The translations under genes were made by a program, and so were the position numbers. A stretch of DNA of 64,000 bases from Hippophae tibetana (lineage: Eukaryota > Streptophyta > Magnoliopsida > Rosales > Elaeagnaceae): contig JAZDXN010000013.1 in assembly GCA_037013495.1 (NCBI GenBank), positions 1,116,001-1,180,000 on the forward strand, given 5' to 3'. The notes under the pieces are model-generated. The model was not told the DNA's origin and made no database searches. It worked only from the letters and a program-made list of their open reading frames with translations. Position 1 is the stretch's first letter; every line of letters begins with the position of its first letter. Below, piece by piece: positions 10,142-22,954 of the stretch.

Positions 10142-13100
10142 AACCTTTCTAAACAAAATCATTTTGCAGTTAGATATATTGATGGAGCATTCTATAACTT
10201 GGAACCTGTAGTTTTGATACCTCAATGTTCTTCAATTAAGGTCAAACTCATGATTGCATGTCAAAGCGGAGAGGCACTTCGTTGTAGATTCCTAGGTTTA
10301 GAAACACCTTATCCTTTTGCACACAACCGTGTTTAATTTCATCAAGAATAGTTTCATCTTCTTCTAGTCCTTGAAACTCAACAAGCCATATAGGAGATGA
10401 AAAGGTTGGAATGCATTAAGCAAGTTTTTTTGGTAACTTGAGCATTTTATATTTGGGTTTTTAGTCAATTTCTCTATGTGAAGTTTGAAGTAATCTTTAC
10501 AAACGGTACTTTCTTTGTATCATTAGTAAAAGAAATATCTTCAAAACAAGCTTCTAGCAATTAGTTACTTGTTACTAAAATGGTTTTCCTAATTACAGTT
10601 GGTTCCAAAATAACGAAGAGGTCACATTTCATATGCTTCTTTTTTGATGAGAGCTAATTAATCTATGCATAATTTAACGATGCAAAGTGTTAGACACACG
10701 CTCCTGCGTATCTTCCTTCAATGGCAAGGCACATGATCGGTTAACCACGAAACATTAAATACTTACATTCACATTGCTTCTATGTATAATATTTTGTCAC
10801 TTATGTTTTATCTTACACTTTCTAGCCAACAAGATATATTTCCTCGTCATTGTGGCAAACCTATCTAAACAAAATCATTTTGCAGTTAGACATATTGATG
10901 GAGCATTCTATAACTTGGAACCTGTAGTTTTGATACCTCAATGTACTTCAATTATGGTCAAACTCATGATTGCATGTCAAAGCGGAGAGGCACTTCGTTG
11001 TAGATTCCTAGGTTTAGAAACACCTTATCCTTTTGCACACAACCGTTTTCAATTTCATCAAGAATAGATTCATCTTCTTCTAGTCCTTGAAACACAACAA
11101 TCCATATAGGAGATGAAAAGGTTGGAATGCATTAAGCAAGTTTTTTTGGTAACTTGAGCGTTTTATATTTGGGTTTTTAGTCGATTTCTCTATGTGAAGT
11201 TTGAAGTAACCTTTACAAACTATACTTTCTTTGTACCATTAGTAAAAGAAATATCTTCGTAACAAGCTTCTAGCAATTAGTTACTTGTTATTGAAGGGGT
11301 TTTCCTCATTACAGTTGGTTCCAAAATAACGAAGAGGTCTCATTTCATATACTATATTTTTTTATGAGAGCTAATTAATCTATTAATAATTTAACGAAGC
11401 AAACTGTCGGACACACGCTCCTGCGTATCTTTCTTCAATGACAAAGTATGTGATCGGTTAACCACGAAACATTAAATACATACATCCACATTGCTTCTCG
11501 GTATAATATTTTGTCACTTATGTTTTATCTTACACTTTCTAGCGAACAAGATATATTTGCTCGTCATTGTGGCAAACCTATCTATACAAAATCATTTTGT
11601 AGTTAGACCTATTGATGGAGCATTCTATAACTTGGAACCTGTAGTTTTGACACCTCAATTTTCTTCAATTAAGGTCAAATTCATGATTGCATGTCAAAGC
11701 GGAGAGTCACTTCGTTGTAGATTCCTAGGTTTAGAAACACCTTATCCTTTTGCACACAACCGTGTTCAATTTCATCAAGAATAGATTCATCTTCTTCTGG
11801 TCCTTCAAACTCAACAAGCCATATAGGTGATGAAAAGGTTGGAATGCATTAAGGAAGTTTTTTTGGTAACTTGAGCATTTTATATTTGGGTTTTTAGTCG
11901 ATTTCTCTATGTTAAGTTTGAAGTAATCTTTACAAACGGTACTTTCTTTGTAACATTAGTAAAAGAAATATCTTCGAAACAAGCTTCTAGCAAATAGTTA
12001 CTTGTTATTGAAGGGGTTTTCCTAATTACAGTTGGTTCAGAAATAACGAAGAGGTCTCATTTCATATGCTACTTGTTTTATGAGAGCTAATTAATCTATG
12101 CATAATTTAACGATGCAAAGTGTCAGACACATGCTCCTACGTATCTTCCCTCAATGGCAAGGTACGTGATCGGTTAACCACGAAACATTAAATACTTACA
12201 TCCACATTGCTTCTATGTATAATATTTTGTCACTTATGTTTTGCCTTACACTTTCTAGCCAACAAGATATATTTGCTCGTCATTCTGGCAAACCTATCTA
12301 AACAAACTCATTTTGTAGTTAGACCTATTGATGGAGCATTCTATAACTTGGAACCTATAGTTTTGATACCTCAATGTTCTTCAATTAAGGTCAAACTCAT
12401 GATTGCATGTCAAAGCGGAGAGGCACTTCGTTGTAGATTCCTAGGTTTAGAAACACCTTATCCTTTTGCACACAACCGTGTTCAATTTCATCAAGAATAG
12501 ATTCATCTTCTTCTAGTCCTTGAAACTCAACAAGCCATATAGGAGATGAAAAGTTTGGAATGCATTAAGCAAGTTTTTTTGGTAACATGAGCATTTTCTA
12601 TTTGGGTTTTTAGTCAATTTCTCTATGTGAAGTTTGAAGTAATCTTTACAAACGGTTTTTTATTTGTATCATTAGTAAAAGAAATATCTTCAAAACAAGC
12701 TTCTAGCAATTAGTTACTTGTTACTGAAAGGGTTTTCCTAATTACAGTTGGTTCCAAAATAACGAAGAGGTCTCATTTCATATGCTACTTTTTTTATGAG
12801 AGCTAATTAATCTATGCATAATTTAACGATGCAAAGTGTGAGACACACTCTCCTGCGTATCTTCCTTCAATGGCAAGGTACGTGATCGGTTAACCACGAA
12901 ACATTAAATACTTACATTCACATTGCTTCTATGTATAATATTTTGTCACTTATGTTTTATCTTACACTTTCTAGCCAACAAGATATATTTGCTCGTCATT
13001 GTGGCAAACCTATCTAAATAAAATCATTTTGCAGTTAGACATATTGATGGAGCAATCTATAACTTGGAACCTGTAGTTTTGATACCTCAATGTACTTCAA

Positions 13101-16100
13101 TTATGGTCAAACTCATGATTGCATGTCAAAGCGGAGAGGCACTTCGTTGTAGATTCCTAGGTTTAGAAACACCTTATCCTATTGCACACAACCATGTTCA
13201 ATTTCATCAAGAATAGATTCATCTTCTTCTGGTCCTTCAAACTCAACAAGCCATATAGGTGATGAAAAGGTTGGAATGCATTAAGGAAGTTTTTTTGGTA
13301 ACTTGAGCATTTTATATTTGGATTTTTAGTCGATTTCTCTATGTTAAGTTTGAAGTAATCTTTACAAACGGTAGTTTCTTTGTACCATTAGTAAAAGAAA
13401 TATCTTCGTAAAAAGCTTCTAGCAATTAGTTACTTGTTATTGAAGGGGTTTTCCTCATTACAGTTGGTTCCAAAATAACGAAGAGGTCTCATTTCATATA
13501 CTACATTTTTTTATGAGAGCTAATTAATCTATTAATAATTTAACGATGCAAACTGTCGGACACACGCTCCTGCGTATCTTTCTTCAATGACAAAGTATGT
13601 GATCGGTTAACCACGAAACATTAAATTCATACATCCACATTGCTTCTCGGTATAACATTTTGTCACTTATGTTTTATCTTACACTTTCTAGCGAACAAGA
13701 TATATTTGCTCGTCATTCTGGCAAACCTATCTAAACAAAATCATTTTGTAGTTAGACCTATTGATGAAGCATTCTATAAGTTGGAACCTGTAGTTTTGAT
13801 ACCTCAATTTTCTTCAATTAAGGTCAAATTCATGATTGCATGTCAAAGCGGAGAGGCACTTCGTTGTAGATTCCTAGGTTTAGAAACACCTTATCCTTTT
13901 GCACACAACCGTGTTCAATTTCATCAAGAATAGATTCATCTTCTTCTGGTCCTTCAAACTCAACAAGCCATATAGGTGATGAAAAGGTTGGAATGCATTA
14001 AGGAAGTTTTTTTGGTAACTTGAGCATTTTATATTTGGGTTTTTAGTCGATTTCTCTATGTTAAGTTTGAAGTAGTCTTTACAAACGGTACTCTCTTTGT
14101 AACATTAGTAAAAGAAATATCTTCGAAACAAGCTTCTAGCAATTAGTTACTTGTTATTGAAGGGGTTTTCCTAATTACAGTTGGTTCAGAAATAACGAAG
14201 AGGTCTCATTTCATATACTACATTTTTTTATGAGAGCTAATTAATCTATTAATAATTTAACGATGCAAACTGTCGTACACACGCTCCTGCGTATCTTTCT
14301 TCAATGACAAAGTATGTGATCGGTTAACCACGAAACATTAAATTCATACATCCACATTGCTTCTCGGTATAACATTTTGTCACTTATGTTTTATCTTACA
14401 CTTTCTAGCGAACAAGATATATTTGCTCGTCATTCTGGCAAACCTATCTAAACAAAATCATTTTGTAGTTAGACCTATTGATGAAGCATTCTATAACTTG
14501 GAACCTGTAGTTTTGATACCTCAATTTTCTTCAATTAAGGTCAAATTCATGATTGCATGTCAAAGCGGAGAGGCACTTCGTTGTAGATTCCTAGGTTTAG
14601 AAACACCTTATCCTTTTGCACACAACCGTGTTCAATTTCATCAAGAATAGATTCATCTTCTTCTGGTCCTTCAAACTCAACAAGCCATATAGGTGATGAA
14701 AAGGTTGGAATGCATTAAGGAAGTTTTTTTGGTAACTTGAGCATTTTATATTTGGATTTTTAGTCGATTTCTCTATGTTAAGTTTGAAGTAATCTTTACA
14801 AACGGTACTTTCTTTGTAACATTAGTAAAAGAAATATCTTCGAAACAAACTTCTAGCAATTAGTTACTTGTTATTGAAGGGGTTCTCCTAATTACAGTTG
14901 GTTCAGAAATAACGAAGAGGTCTCATTTCATATGCTACTTGATTTATGAGAGCTAATTAATCTATGCACAATTTAACGATGCAAAGTGTCAGACACATGC
15001 TCCTAAGTATCTTCCCTCAATGGCAAGGTACGTGATCGGTTAACCACGAAACATTAAATACTTACATCCACATTGCTTCTATGTATAATATTTTGTCACT
15101 TATGTTTTGCCTTACACTTTCTAGCCAATAAGATATGTTTGCTCGTCATTCTGGCAAACCTATCTAAACAAAATCATTTTGTAGTTAGACCTATTGATGG
15201 AGCATTCTATAACTTGGAACCTATAGTTTTGATACCTCAATGTTCTTCAATTAAGGTCAACCTCATGATTGCATGTCAAAGCGAAGAGGCACTTCGTTGT
15301 AGATTCCTAGGTTTAGAAACACCTTATCCTTTTGCACACAAATGTGTTCAATTTCATCAAGAATAGATTCATCTTCTTCTAGTCCTTGAAACTCAACAAG
15401 CCATATAGGAGATGAAAAGTTTGGAATGCATTAAGCAAGTTTTTTTGGTAACATGAGCATTTTATATTTGGGTTTTTAGTCAATTTCTCTATGTGAAGTT
15501 TGAAGTAATCTTTACAAACGGTACTTTCTTTGTATCATTAGTAAAAGAAATATCTTCAAAACAAGCTTCTAGCAATTACTTACTTGTTACTGAAATGGTT
15601 TTCCTAATTACAGTTGGTTCCAAAATAACGAAGAGGTCTCATTTCATATGCTACTTTTTTGATGAGAGCTAATTAATCTATGCATAATTTAACGATGCAA
15701 AGTGTTAGACACACGCTCCTGCGTATCTTCCTTCAATGGCAAGGTACGTGATCGGTTAACCACGAAACATTAAATACTTACACATTCACATTGCTTCTAT
15801 GTATAATATTTTGTCACTTATGTTTTATCTTACACTTTCTAGCCATCAAGATATATTTGCTCGTCATTGTGGCAAACCTATCTAAACAAAATCATTTTGC
15901 AGTTAGACATATTGATGGAGCATTCTATAACTTGGAACCTGTAGTTTTGATACCTCAATGTACTTCAATTATGGTCAAACTCATGATTGCATGTCAAAGC
16001 GGAGAGGCACTTCGTTGTAGATTCCTAGGTTTAGAAACACATTATCCTTTTGCACACAACCGTGTTCAATTTCATCAAGAATAGATTCATCTTCTTCTAG

Positions 16101-17715
16101 TCCTTGAAACTCAACAAGCCATATAGGAGATGAAAAGGTTGGAATGCATTAAGCAAGTTTTTTTGGTAACTTGAGCGTTTTATATTTGGGTTTTTAGTCG
16201 ATTTCTCTATGTGAAGTTTGAAGTAACATTTACAAACTATACTTTCTTTGTACCATTAGTAAAAGAAATATCTTCGTAACAAGCTTCTAGCAATTAGTTA
16301 CTTGTTATTGAAGGGGTTTTCCTAATTACAGTTGGTTCCAAAATAACGAAGAGGTCTCATTTCATATGCTACTTGTTTTATGAGAGCTAATTAATCTATT
16401 AATAATTTAACGACGCAAACTGTCGGACACACGCTCCTGCGTATCTTTCTTCAATGGCAAGGTACGTGATCGGTTAACCACGAAACATTAAATACTTACA
16501 TCCACATTGCTTCTCGGTATAATATTTTGTCACTTATGTTTTATCTTACACTTTCTAGCCAACAAGATATATTTGCTCGTCATTCTGGCAAACCTATCTA
16601 AACAAAATCATTTTGTAGTTAGACCTATTGATGGAGCATTCTATAACTTGGAACCTGTAGTTTTGATACCTCAATTTTCTTCAATTAAGGTCAAATTCAT
16701 GATTGCATGTCAAAGCGGAGAGGCACTTCGTTGTAGATTCCTAAGTTTAGAAACACCTTATCCTTTTGCACACAACCGTGTTCAATTTCATCAAGAATAG
16801 ATTCATCTTCTTCTGGTCCTTCAAACTCAACAAGCCATATAGGTGATGAAAAGGTTGGAATGCATTAAGGAAGTTTTTTTGGTAACTTGAGCATTTTATA
16901 TTTGGGTTTTTAGTCGATTTCTCTATGTTAAATTTGAAGTAATCTTTACAAACGGTACTTTCTTTGTAACATTAGTAAAAGAAATATCTTCGTAACAAGC
17001 TTCTAGCAATTAGTTACTTGTTATTGAAGGGGTTTTCCTAATTACAGTTGGTTCCAAAATAACGAAGAGGTCTCATTTCATATGCTACTTGTTTTATGAG
17101 AGCTAATTAATCTATTAATAATTTAACGACGCAAACTGTCGGACACACGCTCCTGCGTATCTTTCTTCAATGGCAAGGTACGTGATCGGTTAACCACGAA
17201 ACATTAAATACTTACATCCACATTGCTTCTCGGTATAATATTTTGTCACTTATGTTTTATCTTACACTTTCTAGCCAACAAGATATATTTGCTCGTCATT
17301 CTGGCAAACCTATCTAAACAAAATCATTTTGTAGTTAGACCTATTGATGGAGCATTCTATAACTTGGAACCTGTAGTTTTGATACCTCAATTTTCTTCAA
17401 TTAAGGTCAAATTCATGATTGCATGTCAAAGCGGAGAGGCACTTCGTTGTAGATTCCTAAGTTTAGAAACACCTTATCCTTTTGCACACAACCGTGTTCA
17501 ATTTCATCAAGAATAGATTCATCTTCTTCTAGTCCTTGAAACTCAACAAGCCATATAGGAGATGAAAAGGTTGGAATGCATTAAGCATGTTTTTTTGGTA
17601 ACTTGAGCGTTTTATATTTGTGTTTTTAGTCGATTTCTCTATGTGAAGTTTGAAGTAACCTTTACAAACTGTACTTTCTTTGTACCATTAGAAAAAGAAA
17701 TATCTTCGTAACAAG
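10142..17715 (+). repeat. Monomers M15-M25, older mixed-class block
   Basis: Order of bodies: M15 Y, M16 T (10774), M17 F (11491), M18 I (12207), M19 T (12923), M20 F (13640), M21 F (14357), M22 I (15073), M23 T (15791), M24 F (16507), M25 F (17223). The F-I-T order appears twice. M20/M21 share tataacatttt, aaattcatac and gatgaagc. M24/M25 share cctaagttt. Both pairs look like single-monomer duplications. The M22 to M23 step is 718 bp because of an extra ac near 15782. M22's upstream HindIII site is lost (aaactt near 14848). Confidence 0.88.
12923..13639 (+). repeat. Class T monomer M19 with stop and private changes
   Basis: CAA becomes TAA at 13019, closing the long frame at codon 33. Other private changes are ggagcaatc, cctattgc and aaccatg, and the spacer before it has aacggttttttatttg. 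It looks like an older, less homogenised copy. Confidence 0.85.
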
Positions 17716-17939
17716 CTTCTAGCAATTAGTTACTTGTTATTGAAGGGGTTTTCCTCATTACAGTTGGTTCCAAAATAACGAAGAGGTCTCATTTCATATA
17801 CTACATTTTTTTATGAGAGCTAATTAATCTATTAATAATTTAACGATGCAAACTGTCGGACACACGCTCCTGCGTATCTTTCTTCAATGACAAAGTATGT
17901 GATCGGTTAACCACGAAACATTAAATACATACATCCACA

Positions 17940-20087
17940 TTGCTTCTCGGTATAATATTTTGTCACTTATGTTTTATCTTACACTTTCTAGCGAACAAGA
18001 TATATTTGCTCGTCATTCTACCAAACCTATCTAAACAAAATCATTTTGTAGTTAGACCTATTGATGGAGCATTCTATAACTTGGAACCTGTAGTTTTGAT
18101 ACCTCAATTTTCTTCAATTAAGGTCAAATTCATGATTGCATGTCAAAGCGGAGAGGCACTTCGTTGTAGATTCCTAGGTGTATCAACACCTTATCCTTTT
18201 GCACACAACCGTGTTCAATTTCATCAAGAATAGATTCATCTTCTTCTGGTCCTTCAAACTCAACAAGCCATATAGGTGATGAAAAGGTTGGAATGCATTA
18301 AGGAAGTTTTTTTGGTAACTTGAGCATTTTATATTTGGGTTTTTAGTCGATTTCTCTATGTTAAGTTTGAAGTAATCTTTACAAACGGTACTTTCTTTGT
18401 AACATTAGTAAAAGAAATATCTTCGAAACAAGCTTCTAGCAATTAGTTACTTGTTATTGAAGGGGTTTTCCTAATTACAGTTGGTTCAGAAATAACGAAG
18501 AGGTCTCATTTCATATGCTACTTGTTTTATGAGAGCTAATTAATCTATGCATAATTTAAGGATGCAAAGTGTCAGACACATGCTCCTACGTATCTTCCCT
18601 CAATGGCAAGGTACGTGATCGGTTAACCACGAAGCATTAAATACTTACATCCACATTGCATCTATGTATAATATTTTGTCACTTATGTTTTGCCTTACAC
18701 TTTCTAGCGAACAAGATATATTTGCTCGTCATTCTGGCAAACCTATCTAAACAAAATCATTTTGTAGTTAGACCTATTGATGGAGCATTCTATAACTTGG
18801 AACCTATAGTTTTGATACCTCAATGTTCTTCAATTAAGGTCAAACTCATGATTGCATGTCAAAGCGAAGAGGCACTTCGTTGTAGATTCCTAGGTTTAGA
18901 AACACCTTATCCTTTTGCACACAACCGTGTTCAATTTCATCAAGAATAGATTCATCTTCTTCTAGTCCTTGAAACTCAACAAGCCATATAGGAGATGAAA
19001 AGTTTGGAATGCATTAAGCAAGTTTTTTTGGTAACATGAGCATTTTATATTTGGGTTTTTAGTCAATTTCTCTATGTGAAGTGTGAAGTAATCTTTACAA
19101 ACGGTACTTTCTTTGTATCATTAGTAAAAGAAATATCTTCAAAACAAGCTTCTAGCAATTACTTACTTGTTACTGAAATGGTTTTCCTAATTACAGTTTG
19201 TTCCAAAATAACGAAGAGGTCTCATTTCATATTCTACTTTTTTTATGAGAGCTAATTAATCTATGCATAATTTAACGACGCAAAGTGTTAGACACACGCT
19301 CCTGCGTATCTTCCTTCAATGGCAAGGTACGTGATCGGTTAACCACGAAACATTAAATACTTACATTCACATTGCTTCTATGTATAATATTTTTTCACTT
19401 ATGTTTTATCTTACACTTTCTAGCCATCAAGATATATTTGCTCGTCATTGTGGCAAACCTATCTAAACAAAATCATTTTGCAGTTAGACATATTGATGGA
19501 GCATTCTATAACTTGGAACCTGTAGTTTTGATACCTCAATGTACTTCAATTATGGTCAAACTCATGATTGCATGTCAAAGCGGAGAGGCACTTCGTTGTA
19601 GATTCCTAGGTTTAGAAACACATTATCCTTTTGCACACAACCGTGTTCCATTTCATCAAGAATAGATTCATCTTCTTCTAGTCCTTGAAACTCAACAAGC
19701 CATATAGGAGATGAAAAGGTTGGAATGCATTAAGCAAGTTTTTTTGGTAACTTGAGCGTTTTATATTTGGGTTTTTAGTCGATTTCTCTATGTGAAGTTT
19801 GAAGTAACATTTACAAACTATACTTTCTTTGTACCATTAGTAAAAGAAATATCTTCGTAACAAGCTTCTAGCAATTAGTTACTTGTTATTGAAGGGGTTT
19901 TCCTAATTACAGTTGGTTCCAAAATAACGAAGAGGTCTCATTTCATATGCTACTTGTTTTATGAGAGCTAATTAATCTATTAATAATTTAATGATGCAAA
20001 CTGTCGGACACACGTTCCTGCGTATCTTTCTTCAATGGCAAGGTACGTGATCGGTTAACCACGAAACATTAAATACTTACATCCACA
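17940..20087 (+). repeat. Intact example of the inferred ancestral trimer (F-I-T)
   Basis: M26 (F), S1 spacer, M27 (I), S2 spacer, M28 (T), S3-like spacer: 2,148 bp, three 716-bp units. The same order occurs at 24,388-26,535 and 11,491-13,639, and in parts at 1,112-3,553, 39,433-41,159 and 45,880-47,567. The association of spacer type with the following body type holds over most of the window, which supports a former three-monomer higher-order repeat. Confidence 0.75.
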
Positions 20088-20804
20088 TTGCTTCTCGGTA
20101 TAATATTTTGTCACTTATGTTTTATCTTACACTTTCTAGCGAACAAGATATATTTGCTCGTCATTCTGGCAAAACCTATCTAAACAAAATCATTTTGTAG
20201 TTAGACCTATTGATGGAGCATTCTATAACTTGGAACATGTAGTTTTGATACCTCAATTTTCTTCAATTAAGGTCAAATTCATGATTGCATGTCAAAGCGG
20301 AGAGGCACTTCGTTGTAGATTCCTAGGTTTAGAAACACCTTATCCTTTTGCACACAACCGTGTTCAATTTCATCAAGAAAAGATTCATCTTCTTCTGGTC
20401 CTTCAAACTCAACAAGCCATATAGGTGATGAAAAGGTTGGAATGCATTAAGGAAGTTTTTTTGGTAACTTGAGCATTTTATATTTGGGTTTTTAGTCGAT
20501 TTCTCTATGTTAAGTTTGAAGTAATCTTTACAAACGGTACTTTCTTTGTAACATTAGTAAAAGAAATATCTTCGAAACAAGCTTCTAGCAATTAGTTACT
20601 TGTTATTGAAGGGGTTTTCCTAATTACAGTTGGTTCAGAAATAACGAAGAGGTCTCATTTCATATGCTACTTGTTTTATGAGAGCTAATTAATCTATGCA
20701 TAATTTAAGGATGCAAAGTGTCAGACACATGCTCCTACGTATCTTCCCTCAATGGCAAGGTACGTGATCGGTTAACCACGAAGCATTAAATACTTACATC
20801 CACA
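20088..20804 (+). repeat. Class H monomer M29 with 1-bp insertion
   Basis: It carries an extra A at 20171-20174 (ggcaaaacc) and a T to A change at 20380 (aagaaaag for aagaatag), together with aacatgtag. The three changes travel together in M29, M32, M38, M41, M44 and M55, so these six are descendants of one monomer. The insertion breaks the 97-codon frame and the substitution removes its usual stop. Confidence 0.88.
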
Positions 20805-22237
20805 TTGCATCTATGTATAATATTTTGTCACTTATGTTTTACCTTACACTTTCTAGCGAACAAGATATATTTGCTCGTCATTCTGGCAAACCTATCTAAA
20901 CAAAATCATTTTGTAGTTAGACCTATTGATGGAGCATTCTATAACTTGGAACCTATAGTTTTGATACCTCAATGTTCTTCAATTAAGGTCAAACTCATGA
21001 TTGCATGTCAAAGCGAAGAGGCACTACGTTGTAGATTCCTAGGTTTAGAAACACCTTATCCTTTTGCACACAACCGTGTTCAATTTCATGAAGAATAGAT
21101 TCATCTTCTTCTAGTCCTTGAAACTCAACAAGCCATATAGGAGATGAAAAGGTTGGAATGCATTAAGCAAGTTTTTTTGGTAACTTGAGGGTTTTATATT
21201 TGGGTTTTTAGTCGATTTCTCTATGTGAAGTTTGAAGTAACCTTTACAAACTGTACTTTCTTTGTACCATTAGTAAAAGAAATATCTTCGTAACAAGCTT
21301 CTAGCAATTAGTTACTTGTTATTGAAGGGGTTTTCCTCATTACAGTTGGTTCCAAAATAACGAAGAGGTCTCATTTCATATACTACTTTTTTTTATGAGA
21401 GCTAATTAATCTATTAATAATTTAACGATGCGAACTGTCGGACACACGCTCCTGCGTATCTTTCTTCAATGACAAAGTATGTGATCGGTTAACAACGAAA
21501 CATTAAATACATACATCCACATTGCTTCTCGGTATAATATTTTGTCACTTATATTTTATCTTACACTTTCTAGCGAACAAGATATATTTCCTCGTCATTC
21601 TGCCAATCCTATCTAAACAAAATCATTTTGTAGTTAGACCTATTGATGAAGCATTCTATAACTTGGAACCTGTAGTTTTGATACCTCAATTTTCTTCAAT
21701 TAAGGTCAAATTCATGATTGCATGTCAAAGCGGAGAGGCACTTCGTTGTAGATTCCTAGGTGTATCAACACCTTATCCTTTTGCACACAACCGTGTTCAA
21801 TTTCATCAAGAATAGATTCATCTTCTTCTGGTCCTTCAAACTCAACAAGCCATATAGGTGATGAAAAGGTTGGAATGCATTAAGGAAGTTTTTTTGGTAA
21901 CTTGAGCTTTTTATATTTGGGTTTTTAGTCGATATCTCTATGTTAAGTTTGAAGTAATCTTTACAAACTATACTTTCTTTGTACCATTAGTAAAAGAAAT
22001 ATCTTCGTAACAAGCTTCTAGCAATTAGTTACTTGTTATTGAAGGGGTTTTCCTAATTACAGTTGGTTCCAAAATAACGAAGAGGTCTCATTTCATATGC
22101 TACTTGTTTTATGAGAGCTAATTAATCTATTAATAATTTAATGATGCAAACTGTCGGACACACGTTCCTGCGTATCTTTCTTCAATGGTAAGGTACGTGA
22201 TCGGTTAACCACGAAACATTAAATACTTACATCCACA

Positions 22238-22954
22238 TTGCTTCTCGGTATAATATTTTGTCACTTATGTTTTATCTTACACTTTCTAGCGAACAAGATA
22301 TATTTGCTCGTCATTCTGGCAAAACCTATCTAAACAAAATCATTTTGTAGTTAGACCTATTGATGGAGCATTCTATAACTTGGAACATGTAGTTTTGATA
22401 CCTCAATTTTCTTCAATTAAGGTCAAATTCATGATTGCATGTCAAAGCGGAGAGGCACTTCATTGTAGATTCCTAGGTTTAGAAACACCTTATCCTTTTG
22501 CACACAACCGTGTTCAATTTCATCAAGAAAAGATTCATCTTCTTCTGGTCCTTCAAACTCAACAAGGCATATAGGTGATGAAAAGGTTGGAATGCATTAA
22601 GGAAGTTTTTTTGGTAACTTGAGCATTTTATATTTGGGTTTTTAGTCGATTTCTCTATGTTAAGTTTGAAGTAATCTTTACAAACGGTACTTTCTTTGTA
22701 ACATTAGTAAAAGAAATATCTTCGAAACAAGCTTCTAGCAATTAGTTACTTGTTATTGAAGGGGTTTTCCTAATTACAGTTGGTTCAGAAATAATGAAGA
22801 GGTCTCATTTCATATGCTACTTGTTTTATGAGAGCTAATTAATCTATGCATAATTTAAGGATGCAAAGTGTCAGACACATGCTCCTACGTATCTTCCCTC
22901 AATGGCAAGGTACGTGATCGGTTAACCACGAAGCATTAAATACTTACATCCACA
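22238..22954 (+). repeat. Class H monomer M32 with 1-bp insertion
   Basis: Same linked insertion and substitution as M29, with the additional changes cttcattg near 22460 and caaggcatat near 22564. These mark a sub-lineage shared with M41 and M44. Confidence 0.85.
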
